DNA from: Aquificaceae bacterium
Lineage (GTDB): Bacteria; Aquificota; Aquificia; Aquificales; Aquificaceae
Direction: 5' to 3'
Assembly: GCA_027079305.1 (NCBI GenBank)
Contig: JALWVU010000073.1
Location: 124,001-188,000 of the forward strand
Length of the DNA stretch: 64,000 nt
In this document: in pieces, positions 16,747-25,040 of the stretch
How the letters are laid out: the number at the start of each line of letters is the position of its first letter
Numbering within the stretch: the stretch's first letter is position 1
Translations under genes and position numbers: made by a program
Notes under the pieces: generated by a model
Seen by the model: only the letters and a program-made list of their open reading frames with translations
Database searches by the model: none
What the model was told of the DNA's origin: nothing

Positions 16747-16759
16747 AGGAGGGAATGCT

Positions 16760-17872
16760 ATGAGGAGAACGATCTTCCTGGGTTCCCTTTTGGCCCTGTT
16801 CGTGATGAGCGCGGACTCTGCCAAGAGACCCTCCATAGCTCCCCTTCCGGACAGACCTCCAGAACCTAAGGACAACCCAACAACTCCGGTGAAGGTGGAG
16901 CTCGGTAAGCTCCTTTATTTCGATCCGAGACTCTCGGGAGACGGGAGCACCTCCTGCGCCACCTGTCACGATCCCAACCACGGGTGGGCCAAGAGGAGGT
17001 TCATGTCCCCCGCCTACCCGGAGAACAAGCACTTCAGGCACTCTCCGACGGTCCTGAACGTGGCCTACAACACCATAATGTTCTGGGACGGAAGGACCAA
17101 GACCCTCGAGGAGCAGGCCAAGAAGCCCATAGCCTCTCCCTTCGAGATGAACATGAACTACGACCTCCTCGTGGAGAGGCTGAAGAAGATTCCCAAATAC
17201 AGGAAGCTCTTCAGAAAGGCCTTCCCAGAGGACAAGAATCCCATCAACATAGACAACATCGCCAAGGCGATAGCGGCCTTTGAGAGGACCATAGTCTGCA
17301 ACGACTCCCCCTTCGACCTCTACATGAAGGGAGATAAAAGTGCCATGGACGAGATGCAGATAAAGGGTATGAAGCTCTTTGTGGGCAAGGCTGGATGCGT
17401 CCAGTGCCACAACGGACCCAACTTCACCGACGAGAAGTTCCACGTAACGGGAGTTCCCAAGAACAGTGTGGAGGACGACGCCCTCGTGAGGGTGACGAGG
17501 AACTTCGTTATCAGGAGCAACGGCTTCAAGGACCCGGACAGGTTCGACAGGGATCTGGGGCGTTACTTTATAACCAAGAAAGAAGAAGACAAGGGTGCCT
17601 TCAAGACACCCACACTCAGGAACGTGGCTCTTACACCGCCCTACATGCACAACGGGGTTTTCAAGACGCTCAGGGAGGTGGTGGAGTTCTACAACAAGGG
17701 AGGTGGTGATGTTCCCAACAAGGACCCGAGGCTTAAACCTCTGAATCTGACCGAGGAGGAGAAGGAGGCCCTCGTGGCCTTCTTAGAGGCCCTCACCTGC
17801 AAGACGGTTCCTCAGGTGGAGGAGCCTGAGCTTCCGCCCTTTGAGGGAGAAATCGTGAAGGGAGGTGGTTGA
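16760..17872 (+). CDS. Di-heme cytochrome c peroxidase (CcpA/MauG family)
   Basis: A periplasmic di-heme protein of 370 residues with a signal peptide. Heme sites are CATCH (66-70) and CVQCH (213-217). A Met in TPPYMHNG matches the distal ligand of the high-potential heme in cytochrome c peroxidases, favouring a peroxidase over MauG. Peroxide reduction using electrons from a small carrier is expected, and the preceding cupredoxin or the following cytochrome c could be that carrier. A ribosome binding site GAGGAGGG precedes the ATG. The stop is 1 base before the ATG of the next gene. Confidence 0.93.
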   Translation: MRRTIFLGSLLALFVMSADSAKRPSIAPLPDRPPEPKDNPTTPVKVELGKLLYFDPRLSGDGSTSCATCHDPNHGWAKRRFMSPAYPENKHFRHSPTVLNVAYNTIMFWDGRTKTLEEQAKKPIASPFEMNMNYDLLVERLKKIPKYRKLFRKAFPEDKNPINIDNIAKAIAAFERTIVCNDSPFDLYMKGDKSAMDEMQIKGMKLFVGKAGCVQCHNGPNFTDEKFHVTGVPKNSVEDDALVRVTRNFVIRSNGFKDPDRFDRDLGRYFITKKEEDKGAFKTPTLRNVALTPPYMHNGVFKTLREVVEFYNKGGGDVPNKDPRLKPLNLTEEEKEALVAFLEALTCKTVPQVEEPELPPFEGEIVKGGG

Positions 17873-17873
17873 G

Positions 17874-18893
17874 ATGAAGATGGACAGGAGAAAGCTGATC
17901 AAAGTCTCCGCCAAAGCGGGGATGGCCGCCTTTACAGCCTCGGCACTGTCGCCCTTCCTGGGGATGGTGAACGTTGCAGAGGCGGTGTCCTCCAAAAGGA
18001 ACAGGATAACACCCTTCAGGTTCGTCGTTGTGGGGGACGCTCACCTCTACGAGATGCCCAACCACAGGTTCGACAAGACCTTCTCGAGAGCCATCGAGGA
18101 CATAATCAAAATGAGGCCCAAGCCCGACTTTGTTCTCTTCATAGGGGATCTCGCCCAGTTCGGAAAGGTGAAGGAGCTGGAGAAGGGAAAGAGGTTCCTC
18201 GACAGGCTCAAGAGGGCCGGGATCGATTACTTCATAATCCCCGGCGAGCACGACTGGTATCTGGACATGGGCAAAACCTGGAAGAAGATGTTCGGAAAAC
18301 CCTTCTGGAGCTTCGACCATAAGGGAGTCCACTTCATAGGCATGAACTCCATCCTCGTTGAGGACTACTGGACCGCCAGGAACATGTCCCCCTGGGAGAG
18401 GATGCTCGCCATAGCGGAGCTCGAGTGCCACATATGCGGCCTCTGGGGTGTGGGAGAGGAACAGCTCGAGTGGCTCGAAAGGGACGTGAAGAACCTCAGA
18501 CCCGACACGCCCATAGTGATCTTCACCCACTCACCCCTCTGGAACTACTATCCCAGGTGGAACTTCCAGACCAAGGACGCTCCGCAGATAAGGCAGATCC
18601 TCTCCAAGTTCGAGAAGGTTATAGCCATACACGGACACGTCCACCAGGTGGTATACAACGAGACGGGGAACATGGTCCACATAGGGAACCTGGCAACCGC
18701 GTGGCCCTGGCCATACCCGCCCGTAGAACTCCCCTACCCCAAGATCAGGATGCTGAGGGTGGATCCCGGGGACATATACGACGGCGTGGGATTCGCGAGC
18801 ACATACATAGACGAAACCTTCCTCGGAAAGATGAAGTATCACACCTGGGCCGAGCTCATACCCGATGAGCTGAAAGACGGTGTGCCACTCTAA
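17874..18893 (+). CDS. Tat-exported metallophosphoesterase
   Basis: A calcineurin-like phosphoesterase of 339 residues with a twin-arginine signal (MDRRKLIKVSA, then a hydrophobic stretch to about residue 35 ending AEA). The metal motifs occur in order: GDAH, GDLAQFG, GEHDW, THSP and GHVHQ. GEHD in place of the usual GNHD is a mild deviation. GGAGG precedes ATG 17874; an ATG six bases later is possible. Its substrate is unknown. Tat export implies folding with its metal ions before export. It stands between the peroxidase and cytochrome genes in one transcript. Confidence 0.9.
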   Translation: MKMDRRKLIKVSAKAGMAAFTASALSPFLGMVNVAEAVSSKRNRITPFRFVVVGDAHLYEMPNHRFDKTFSRAIEDIIKMRPKPDFVLFIGDLAQFGKVKELEKGKRFLDRLKRAGIDYFIIPGEHDWYLDMGKTWKKMFGKPFWSFDHKGVHFIGMNSILVEDYWTARNMSPWERMLAIAELECHICGLWGVGEEQLEWLERDVKNLRPDTPIVIFTHSPLWNYYPRWNFQTKDAPQIRQILSKFEKVIAIHGHVHQVVYNETGNMVHIGNLATAWPWPYPPVELPYPKIRMLRVDPGDIYDGVGFASTYIDETFLGKMKYHTWAELIPDELKDGVPL

Positions 18894-18911
18894 TTAAGGA
18901 GGTGAGGTGCC

Positions 18912-19385
18912 ATGAGGTTTGTGAAGGCTGGAGTGCTTCTCGGAGCCGGAGTTCTGGCGGGGCTGTTGGTCAGCTTCTTCATCAACGTGGCGGAGGCGAG
19001 GAAGCCCTTCGCAAAAGAAGATCTCGAGCTCATGAACGAGGAGCTTATGGCTCTGGTAAAGAAGGGAGACGAGCTCTGGCACAGTCCCAAGCTTGGCAAG
19101 AACGGACTCACCTGCGCCAACTGCCACCCCGACGCTGCCAACACCAACCCCCACACCTTCCCCAAATTCCAGGACAACGTGGGAAAGGTGGCGACGCTGA
19201 GGGAGATGATAAACTGGTGCATAAAGAGACCTCTCGAGGGCAGGGAGCTACCGGAGGACAGCGAGGAGATGAAGGCCCTGGAAGCTTACGCCATATACAT
19301 GTACAGGGGTTTCCCTCTCAGGCCGGGAGACAACACGAGGGAGTATCCTCCCGTGAAGGTGGAGTCGGGACCGGGGTATCCCTGA
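18912..19385 (+). CDS. Mono-heme cytochrome c (TsdA/SoxX-like)
   Basis: A 157-residue protein with an N-terminal signal or anchor (about 5-30) and a single heme site CANCH. The later part, REMINWCIKRPLEGRELPEDSEEMKAL given in two pieces (REMINWCIKRPLEG, ELPEDSEEMKAL), is typical of the N-terminal domain of thiosulfate-dehydrogenase-like cytochromes and of SoxX. The Cys in INWC could act as a ligand or form a disulfide. AGGAGGTG precedes the ATG. As the last gene of the cassette it is a candidate electron carrier for the di-heme peroxidase. Confidence 0.88.
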   Translation: MRFVKAGVLLGAGVLAGLLVSFFINVAEARKPFAKEDLELMNEELMALVKKGDELWHSPKLGKNGLTCANCHPDAANTNPHTFPKFQDNVGKVATLREMINWCIKRPLEGRELPEDSEEMKALEAYAIYMYRGFPLRPGDNTREYPPVKVESGPGYP

Positions 19386-19386
19386 T

Positions 19387-20301
19387 TCAGATTATCCTTA
19401 TGCCGAGGGTGCTCCTGACCCACTCTCCCACGGTGTAGCCCACGCCTATGTAGAGAAGCACGACCCCCAGGACCAGCCGGAGCCTCCCCTCCCCCAGAAA
19501 CTTTGAGAAGTGTGGGCCTAAAAAAGAACCCAAAACCACGCCGAGCACCTCAACACCCAGAAAAGCAGGATCCACGGGTGCGCCCATCTTCAGGTAGTTG
19601 CCCGCGCTGACTATCATCGTAACGAGTATGGACAGGGCGCTCGTCCCGGGGACCAGAAACATGGGAATTCCCATGACAGACACCATGAAGGGAACCAGAA
19701 GGAAACCACCGCCCACACCGAGGGCGGAGGAGACTATGGCCACCAGAAAACCTGCCAGGAGAGGCGTAAGAGGGCTGAAAGAGTATTCCCTACCGTGGAA
19801 CTCAAGGACAACCTTTGAAAGAGAGATCCTTTTAGTCTTCAGATCCGAAGCACCTCTCTCCCTTATGCCGGCCTCTATCTCCTTTATCTTCTCCTTGCCC
19901 TTTTTGTGGAAGAGATCGTAGAAGATCTTGAAGGCCACCAGCAAGGTAAAGATACCGAACAGAGGCTTGTAGCTCTTGAGATCCTGCAAAAATCTGTAAG
20001 ACAGCGTGGAGCCTATATAGGCACCGAGGACGCTCCCTATCCCCAGGAGAACCCCGAGAACGAACACCACCCTCCTCTGCCTCCAGTAGGAAGGAACGGA
20101 GACCAAAGTGGATGAGAGTATCAGGATCTGATTCATCAGCTTTATGCTGTTGGCCTGCGGGATGCCGAAGATCGATATGTGCCCCACTCCCGCCAGTATT
20201 CCCCCCGCCGCGCCTACCGTGGAGAAGACGAGACCGGCGAAGAAGCTCCACGCAAGGAGAAGGAGCGGATTTACGTCCAGGCCAAACACTTCGGAGTGCA
20301 T
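19387..20301 (-). CDS. TauE/SafE-family membrane transporter
   Basis: An integral membrane protein of 304 residues with about eight helices and a charged cytoplasmic loop near residues 125-160. Glycine-rich repeats GAAGGI and GVGGGFLLVP, one in each half, are the family signature. Members export sulfite, sulfoacetate or other sulfur anions, which suits a sulfur-oxidising Aquificales, but the substrate here is unknown. It converges on the cytochrome c gene 1 base away. Its ATG has no Shine-Dalgarno and lies 7 bases after TATACT. Confidence 0.9.
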   Translation of the reverse strand: MHSEVFGLDVNPLLLLAWSFFAGLVFSTVGAAGGILAGVGHISIFGIPQANSIKLMNQILILSSTLVSVPSYWRQRRVVFVLGVLLGIGSVLGAYIGSTLSYRFLQDLKSYKPLFGIFTLLVAFKIFYDLFHKKGKEKIKEIEAGIRERGASDLKTKRISLSKVVLEFHGREYSFSPLTPLLAGFLVAIVSSALGVGGGFLLVPFMVSVMGIPMFLVPGTSALSILVTMIVSAGNYLKMGAPVDPAFLGVEVLGVVLGSFLGPHFSKFLGEGRLRLVLGVVLLYIGVGYTVGEWVRSTLGIRII

Positions 20302-20318
20302 GGCTTAAAGTATACATT
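20302..20318. promoter_or_regulatory. 17-bp divergent start region with shared -10 core
   Basis: Only 17 bases separate the TauE/SafE ATG (minus) from the Nudix ATG (plus). Minus-strand TATACT (20314-20309) ends 7 bases before its ATG. Plus-strand TATACA (20311-20316) overlaps it but ends 2 bases before the Nudix ATG. TTAAAG (20305-20310) is another -10 choice. There is no space for two ribosome binding sites. Confidence 0.5.
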
Positions 20319-20729
20319 ATGGAGCTGAAAACACCCTACCTGGCCACCGACGTGATAATCAGGCTCTGGAAGGGAGATCACTTCAAAGGCATAGTTCTGA
20401 TAGAGAGGAAGAACCCTCCCGTGGGTCTCGCCCTTCCCGGAGGCTTTGTGGAGGTGGGAGAGAGCGTGGAGGAGGCAGCGGTGAGGGAGATGAGGGAGGA
20501 AACGGGTCTCGAGGTAAGGCTCTCAGGACTTCTCGGCGTTTACTCGGATCCTAACAGGGATCCCAGATTCCATGTTGTCTCTGTGGTCTTCGTGGGGGAC
20601 GCGGAGGGAGAGCCAAAAGCGGGATCGGATGCAAAGCGGGTCAGAGTTTTCAGGCTTGAGGAGATACCTTTGGATCAGCTCGTCTTCGATCACAGAAGGA
20701 TCATTCTTGACTTTCTTCGGCGAGAGTGA
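20319..20729 (+). CDS. Nudix hydrolase (ADP-ribose pyrophosphatase-like)
   Basis: A 136-residue Nudix enzyme with the complete catalytic box from GGFVEVGES to REMREETGL (pattern GX5EX7REUXEEXGU). ADP-ribose or another nucleoside diphosphate derivative is a likely substrate, though family members vary. ATG 20319 gives the usual family N-terminus; the reading frame is open further upstream inside the divergent gene, but that part is not protein-like. No Shine-Dalgarno is visible. The last 29 bases overlap the 3' end of rnr tail to tail. Confidence 0.9.
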   Translation: MELKTPYLATDVIIRLWKGDHFKGIVLIERKNPPVGLALPGGFVEVGESVEEAAVREMREETGLEVRLSGLLGVYSDPNRDPRFHVVSVVFVGDAEGEPKAGSDAKRVRVFRLEEIPLDQLVFDHRRIILDFLRRE

Positions 20730-22818
20730 GGTCTATCTTTCCCCTCTCCTCGTCCACTGCGAGGACCTTAACCCTGACAGTATCTCCGAGCCTGTAGACC
20801 TTCCCGGTCCTCACACCCACAAATCTGTGGGCAGGCTCGTCGAAGACATAGTCGTCGTCCGTCAGTGTATTTATCCGAACAAGCCCCTCTACCAGAGTCT
20901 CTTTCAGTTCCACGAAGAAGCCGAACTGGACCACTCCCGTTATGATTCCTTCAAAGACCTCCCCGAGCCTGGAGCGCATGTAGCGGGCCTTAAGAATGTC
21001 TATGGCCTCCCACTCCACCTCGTCCGCAAGCCTCTCCTGCAAGGACAGGTGCTCCCCCGCCTCCTCCAGCTTCTCCACAACCGCATCGTAGTCTATATCC
21101 TCTCCTCTGAGGGCACTTTTGAGGAGCCTGTGGACTATTATGTCGGGATACCTTCTTATCGGGGAGGTGAAGTGGGCGTAGTGTTCGGAGGCAAGGCCGA
21201 AGTGCCCGAGGTTGTGGGGGCTGTATCTGGCTCTGCTCATCGATCTGAGGGTCAGGAACCTTATGAGCTGTTCCTCGGGCTTGCCTTCGAAGTCCTCTAT
21301 TATCTTCTGAAAGAACTTCGAGTTAAGTTCCTTGGGTTTCCTTGCCTGATAGCCGAGTCCGTTGAGAATTTCAAGGAGGTTTTCCACCCTCTCCTCATCC
21401 GGAGGTTCGTGGATCCTGTAGAGGCAGGGATATCCCGCGTTCTCTAAGTGGAGGGCAACGGTTTCGTTGGCAGAGATCATGAACTGCTCTATTATCCTGT
21501 GGGCTATGTGCCTCTCGTAGGGAACCACCGCGGTAGGCTCCCCGAACTCGTCCACTATCACTTCTGCCTCGGGGAGGTCGAAGTCTATGCTTCCCTTCTC
21601 CCACCTGCGCCTGCTCAGGATCCTGTAGAGGTCCTCCATGGTTCTGAGAGGTTCCACCAGATCGGGGAACTTTTCCTCGAGGGCGGGATCTCCCACTATT
21701 ATCGATAGGGCTTCGTTGTAGGTGAGCCTGGCCTTGCTCCTTATCACACTCTCGTAGATGTCGTAAAAGAGGAGCTCCCCCCTATCGTCGAAGACCATCT
21801 CGCAGGTAAAGGCCAACCTGTCCTCGTCGGGCCTCAGACTGCAGAGGTTTGCGGAAAGCTTTTCGGGGAGCATGTGGATGGCCCTGTCCGGTAGGTAGAA
21901 GGTAAAGCCCCTTTTGTAGGCTTCCTCATCCAGAGCGGTTCCGGGCCTAACGTAGTAAGAGACGTCCGCTATGTGAACGAAGAGCCTGTAGTTTCCTTCG
22001 GGAGTTCGTTCTATCGCTACCGCATCGTCAAAGTCCCGGGCCTTTTCCGGATCTATGGTGAAGCAGACCTGATCTCTCAAATCCCTCCTCCTCCTTATCT
22101 CCTCCTCGGGAATGCCTTCAGGGATATTCTCCACCTCCTCCATAACCTTTGGAGGATATTCCGTGGGAAGATCGTATTTCCTTATGAGTATGTCTAATGC
22201 AAGGAACCTCTCCTCAGGATGGCCCAACACCTCCTTCACTTTCGCCCTGGGAGACGAGTCCTTCCCTGGGAAGCTGGTTATCTTTGCGAGGACCACGGTC
22301 CCCTCCTTAAGCTGGGAGCAGGTCTTTTTGGAGAGTTCGAATATAAGGTGGGTGTTCTTGTCGAGCGGTTCGAGAATACACCTCTTTTTATCCTTCCTGA
22401 CTTTGCCGAGAACCTCCTGCTTTGCACGTTTGAGGATCTTCTCTATCCTCACCTCCTTCTTTCCCCTGAACTCGACTATACGCGCCCTGACAAGATCCCC
22501 TGCAAGAACCTTCTGGAGTTCAAAGGGAGGGATGTAAACGTCCTTCTCCCTTCCCTCCACCTCGAGGAAACCAAAGCCAGCAGGGTATGGAATCACCTTA
22601 CCGACCACAACCTCCTCGCTCTCCACCGAGAATTTTCCCCGCACTACCTTCACCTTGCCTTCCTTCTTCAGCCTCCTGAGGAGCTTTTTCAGAGTTTTCC
22701 TGCCCTTTTTGTCCACCTTCAGCTGGCCCGCTATCTGGAGGAAGGTAAGGGGTCTTTTGCTTCTTTTGAGGAGATCGAGAACTTCCTTGTCCTTTATGCT
22801 CTTTTCCTTGTCGCCCAT
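20701..22818 (-). CDS. rnr: Ribonuclease R
   Basis: A processive 3'-5' exoribonuclease of 705 residues. It has an N-terminal winged helix (about 10-70), cold-shock domains, an RNB catalytic domain with the acidic cluster TIDPEKARDFDDAVAIE, and a C-terminal S1 domain (GEVFEGIITGVVQFGFFVEL). The C-terminal lysine-rich tail seen in E. coli is short. ATG 22818 has no ribosome binding site, but TATAAT lies exactly 9 bases upstream. With RNase Y also encoded here, two main arms of mRNA turnover are in this window. Confidence 0.97.
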   Translation of the reverse strand: MGDKEKSIKDKEVLDLLKRSKRPLTFLQIAGQLKVDKKGRKTLKKLLRRLKKEGKVKVVRGKFSVESEEVVVGKVIPYPAGFGFLEVEGREKDVYIPPFELQKVLAGDLVRARIVEFRGKKEVRIEKILKRAKQEVLGKVRKDKKRCILEPLDKNTHLIFELSKKTCSQLKEGTVVLAKITSFPGKDSSPRAKVKEVLGHPEERFLALDILIRKYDLPTEYPPKVMEEVENIPEGIPEEEIRRRRDLRDQVCFTIDPEKARDFDDAVAIERTPEGNYRLFVHIADVSYYVRPGTALDEEAYKRGFTFYLPDRAIHMLPEKLSANLCSLRPDEDRLAFTCEMVFDDRGELLFYDIYESVIRSKARLTYNEALSIIVGDPALEEKFPDLVEPLRTMEDLYRILSRRRWEKGSIDFDLPEAEVIVDEFGEPTAVVPYERHIAHRIIEQFMISANETVALHLENAGYPCLYRIHEPPDEERVENLLEILNGLGYQARKPKELNSKFFQKIIEDFEGKPEEQLIRFLTLRSMSRARYSPHNLGHFGLASEHYAHFTSPIRRYPDIIVHRLLKSALRGEDIDYDAVVEKLEEAGEHLSLQERLADEVEWEAIDILKARYMRSRLGEVFEGIITGVVQFGFFVELKETLVEGLVRINTLTDDDYVFDEPAHRFVGVRTGKVYRLGDTVRVKVLAVDEERGKIDLTLAEESQE

Positions 22819-22827
22819 CCGCTTTAA

Positions 22828-22854
22828 ATTATAGGTGATATTCCGATTTATTAA
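22828..22854. promoter_or_regulatory. Divergent promoter region rnr / motA
   Basis: Minus-strand TATAAT (22833-22828) is 9 bases before the rnr ATG, and plus-strand TATTAA (22849-22854) is 9 bases before the motA ATG. Neither start has a good Shine-Dalgarno (GTGAG for motA is weak). Only 45 bases separate the two start codons. Confidence 0.45.
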
Positions 22855-22863
22855 CTCAGTGAG

Positions 22864-23628
22864 ATGGATCCGGGAGCTTTAATAGGCATAGGTGGTGCTT
22901 TCCTTCTAATAATTATTGCGATAGTTATGGGCGGTAGTCCGGGCGCATTTATAAACATACCGTCCATACTCATAGTCGTGGGGGGTGGGATGGCAGCTAC
23001 CCTCGGTGGCTTTCCCCTGAAAGATTTTATAAGGGGTGTCAGCTCCATAAAGGATGCCTTCCTGTGGAAACCTCCCGATCCCTTAGAGACGGTTGAGTTT
23101 CTATCCGAGATAGCCACCAAGGTAAGGAGGGAAGGAATACTCGCTCTGGAATCGGAGATAGAGCTCTACTACGAGAGAGATCCCCTCCTGGGAGACATGG
23201 TAAGGATGCTCGTAGACGGCCTTGAACTCGAGGAAATAAAGGTTAGCGCGGAGGGAGCCATAGCCCAGCTCGAGGACAAGCTGGGGACCAACGTGGCGGT
23301 CTGGGAGAGGCTCGGGGACCTCTTCCCCGCCTTCGGTATGATAGGAACTCTCATAGGGCTTATACAGATGCTCAAGAACCTCAACGACCCTTCAGCCCTC
23401 GGTCCCGGTATGGCGGTCGCACTTATAACAACCCTATACGGGGCGATACTCGCCAACGCCTTCGCCATACCGATAGCTACGAAGCTCAAAAAGGTCCGGG
23501 ACACTGAGGTTCTCTACAAAACCATATACCTCATGGCCATAGAAGGTATTCAGAAGGGTGTGAACCCTAACATACTCAGACAGGAGCTTTCCATAATGCT
23601 CGGTCTCGAAGTGGCCGAGGAGGCCTGA
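22864..23628 (+). CDS. motA: Flagellar stator protein MotA
   Basis: A proton- or sodium-channel stator subunit of 254 residues. There are four membrane helices (about 5-25, 30-50, and two at 150-200), a charged cytoplasmic loop between helices 2 and 3 for torque generation, and the family signature FPAFGMIGTLIGL. GGGMAATLGGFP matches PomA/MotA relatives. It heads a motA-motB-motB operon with short spacers. Flagellar structural genes are not in the window; CheB, CheR and PilZ genes are. Confidence 0.95.
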   Translation: MDPGALIGIGGAFLLIIIAIVMGGSPGAFINIPSILIVVGGGMAATLGGFPLKDFIRGVSSIKDAFLWKPPDPLETVEFLSEIATKVRREGILALESEIELYYERDPLLGDMVRMLVDGLELEEIKVSAEGAIAQLEDKLGTNVAVWERLGDLFPAFGMIGTLIGLIQMLKNLNDPSALGPGMAVALITTLYGAILANAFAIPIATKLKKVRDTEVLYKTIYLMAIEGIQKGVNPNILRQELSIMLGLEVAEEA

Positions 23629-23665
23629 GGTGAGCTATGGCTTTAAAGAAGAAGGAAGAGTGTCC
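23626..23665 (+). repeat. 40-bp exact direct repeat, copy 1 (motA stop to motB1 start)
   Basis: Runs from the motA stop codon through the ribosome binding site and first codons of motB1. It is identical to 24339-24378. Confidence 0.9.
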
Positions 23666-24341
23666 TAAACCGCCGGCCTGGCTTACCTCCTTCGGAGACC
23701 TGATGTCCCTGCTCCTGACCTTCTTTATCCTGCTCTACTCGATGAGCATCATCTCCCTCGAGAAGTTCTACCAGGTTCTGAAGGGTCTCATAGAGGCCTT
23801 CGGGGGCAAGCAGGTTATTTTCTCCGAAAGCGGAGCAATGAAGGCATCACGTATCCCCATAAACATGGAGAACATGCACTACCGGGTGAAGAAGTTCGCG
23901 GAGCTGAAGAAGGAGATAACCAAGATAAAGGAAGAACTCATAAGCATGGGCATTCAGGCGGACTATCTGGTTACCGGGACGTGTATGAAGCTGAGAGTCA
24001 GCACGGACAGGCTTTTCCCCCTCGGATCCGAGGAACCGTATCCAAAGGCAAAACAGCTCTTCCTGAATGTATGCGAGAGACTCAAGCCCTACTCACTTCC
24101 CATAACCTTTGAGGGCTACACGGACGACCTTCCCATATCTACCCCGAGGTTCCCTTCCAACTGGGAGCTGTCCGCAGCGAGGGCTCTGAGCGTCCTTAAA
24201 CTCTTTGTCAGCTGTGGATACCCTCCCGAGATACTCTCCGCGGTGGGCTACGGAGAGTTCCACCCTATAGCCCCGAACGATTCTCCCCAGAACAGGGAGA
24301 AGAACAGGAGGATAGAGCTGTGCATAAAGTTGAACCCATGA
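23637..24341 (+). CDS. motB: Flagellar stator protein MotB (copy 1)
   Basis: A stator subunit of 234 residues: short basic N-terminus, one membrane helix with the essential ion-binding Asp in [15 protein letters not shown], a linker plug, and an OmpA-like peptidoglycan-binding domain with GYTDD, NWELSAARA and NREKNRRIEL. All key residues of the anchor domain are kept. The first codons and leader are identical to those of the next gene. Aquifex is known to carry two motB genes. Confidence 0.95.
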   Translation: MALKKKEECPKPPAWLTSFGDLMSLLLTFFILLYSMSIISLEKFYQVLKGLIEAFGGKQVIFSESGAMKASRIPINMENMHYRVKKFAELKKEITKIKEELISMGIQADYLVTGTCMKLRVSTDRLFPLGSEEPYPKAKQLFLNVCERLKPYSLPITFEGYTDDLPISTPRFPSNWELSAARALSVLKLFVSCGYPPEILSAVGYGEFHPIAPNDSPQNREKNRRIELCIKLNP

Positions 24342-24378
24342 GGTGAGCTATGGCTTTAAAGAAGAAGGAAGAGTGTCC
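24339..24378 (+). repeat. 40-bp exact direct repeat, copy 2 (motB1 stop to motB2 start)
   Basis: Identical to 23626-23665, starting at the stop codon of the upstream gene in both cases. The sequence diverges after it. Confidence 0.9.
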
Positions 24379-25024
24379 CAAACCACCCGCGTGGCTTACT
24401 TCTTTCAGCGATCTGATGTCCCTGCTCCTTACTTTCTTCATTCTTATATACGCCATGAGCAGTCTTGACGTGGCACAGTTGGAGAAATTCATCTCCTACT
24501 TCCAACCCGAGAGGCAGATGTTCATCAAGAAAACCTCCATACTCCCCCCGATAAACCCGCCTCCGAAGGAGGTTGCCCTGAAGATAAAGAGAAGAATACA
24601 GAAGGTCCTACCGCCGTGGGCATTCCAGATAGTTATAACCGCGGACTTTGTAAAGCTGAGACTCTTCGACAAGATCTTCTTCGAGGACGGAAGTTACACG
24701 CTGACCCCGAAGGCTCAGGAGACACTTAAGGAGCTTGCGGATGTTCTTAAAAAACTCCCCGAGGACGCCTTTGTCAGAGTGGAGGGGCACGTCAGCAGTC
24801 TGGTAGAGGTAAGGGATCCCTACGTGAGGGACAAATGGGAGCTCTCCCTCAGACGGGCAACGGAGGTGGTCAGATTCCTTCAGGCCCAGGGTGTAGATCC
24901 GAGGAGGATGTCCGCCGCAGGGTTCGGAGACATGAAACCCCTATACACCTGGAGACAACCTATCCTTATGGAAAGGAACAACCGGGTGGAGATATACATA
25001 ACGCTGAGCAAGAGGAAGGAATGA
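24350..25024 (+). CDS. motB: Flagellar stator protein MotB (copy 2)
   Basis: A second MotB, 224 residues, with the same N-terminus and the ion-binding Asp ([15 protein letters not shown]). Its OmpA-like domain has diverged: GYTDD of copy 1 is GHVSS here, while KWELSLRRA and ERNNRVEIY are kept. Loss of the acidic residue suggests altered anchoring or different regulation. It could form alternative or mixed stators with MotA. It is translated from the same repeated leader as copy 1. Confidence 0.93.
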   Translation: MALKKKEECPKPPAWLTSFSDLMSLLLTFFILIYAMSSLDVAQLEKFISYFQPERQMFIKKTSILPPINPPPKEVALKIKRRIQKVLPPWAFQIVITADFVKLRLFDKIFFEDGSYTLTPKAQETLKELADVLKKLPEDAFVRVEGHVSSLVEVRDPYVRDKWELSLRRATEVVRFLQAQGVDPRRMSAAGFGDMKPLYTWRQPILMERNNRVEIYITLSKRKE

Positions 25025-25040
25025 AGGTAAAATAAGCCCT

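Noticed and set aside
16739-18530. Two long antisense frames opposite the peroxidase and phosphoesterase genes
   Set aside because: Both oppose well-supported heme and metal-site proteins, and their translations show no domain pattern.
20112-20318. N-terminal extension of the Nudix protein
   Set aside because: The extension lies inside the divergent transporter gene and gives Arg/Pro-rich sequence; Nudix similarity begins at ATG 20319.
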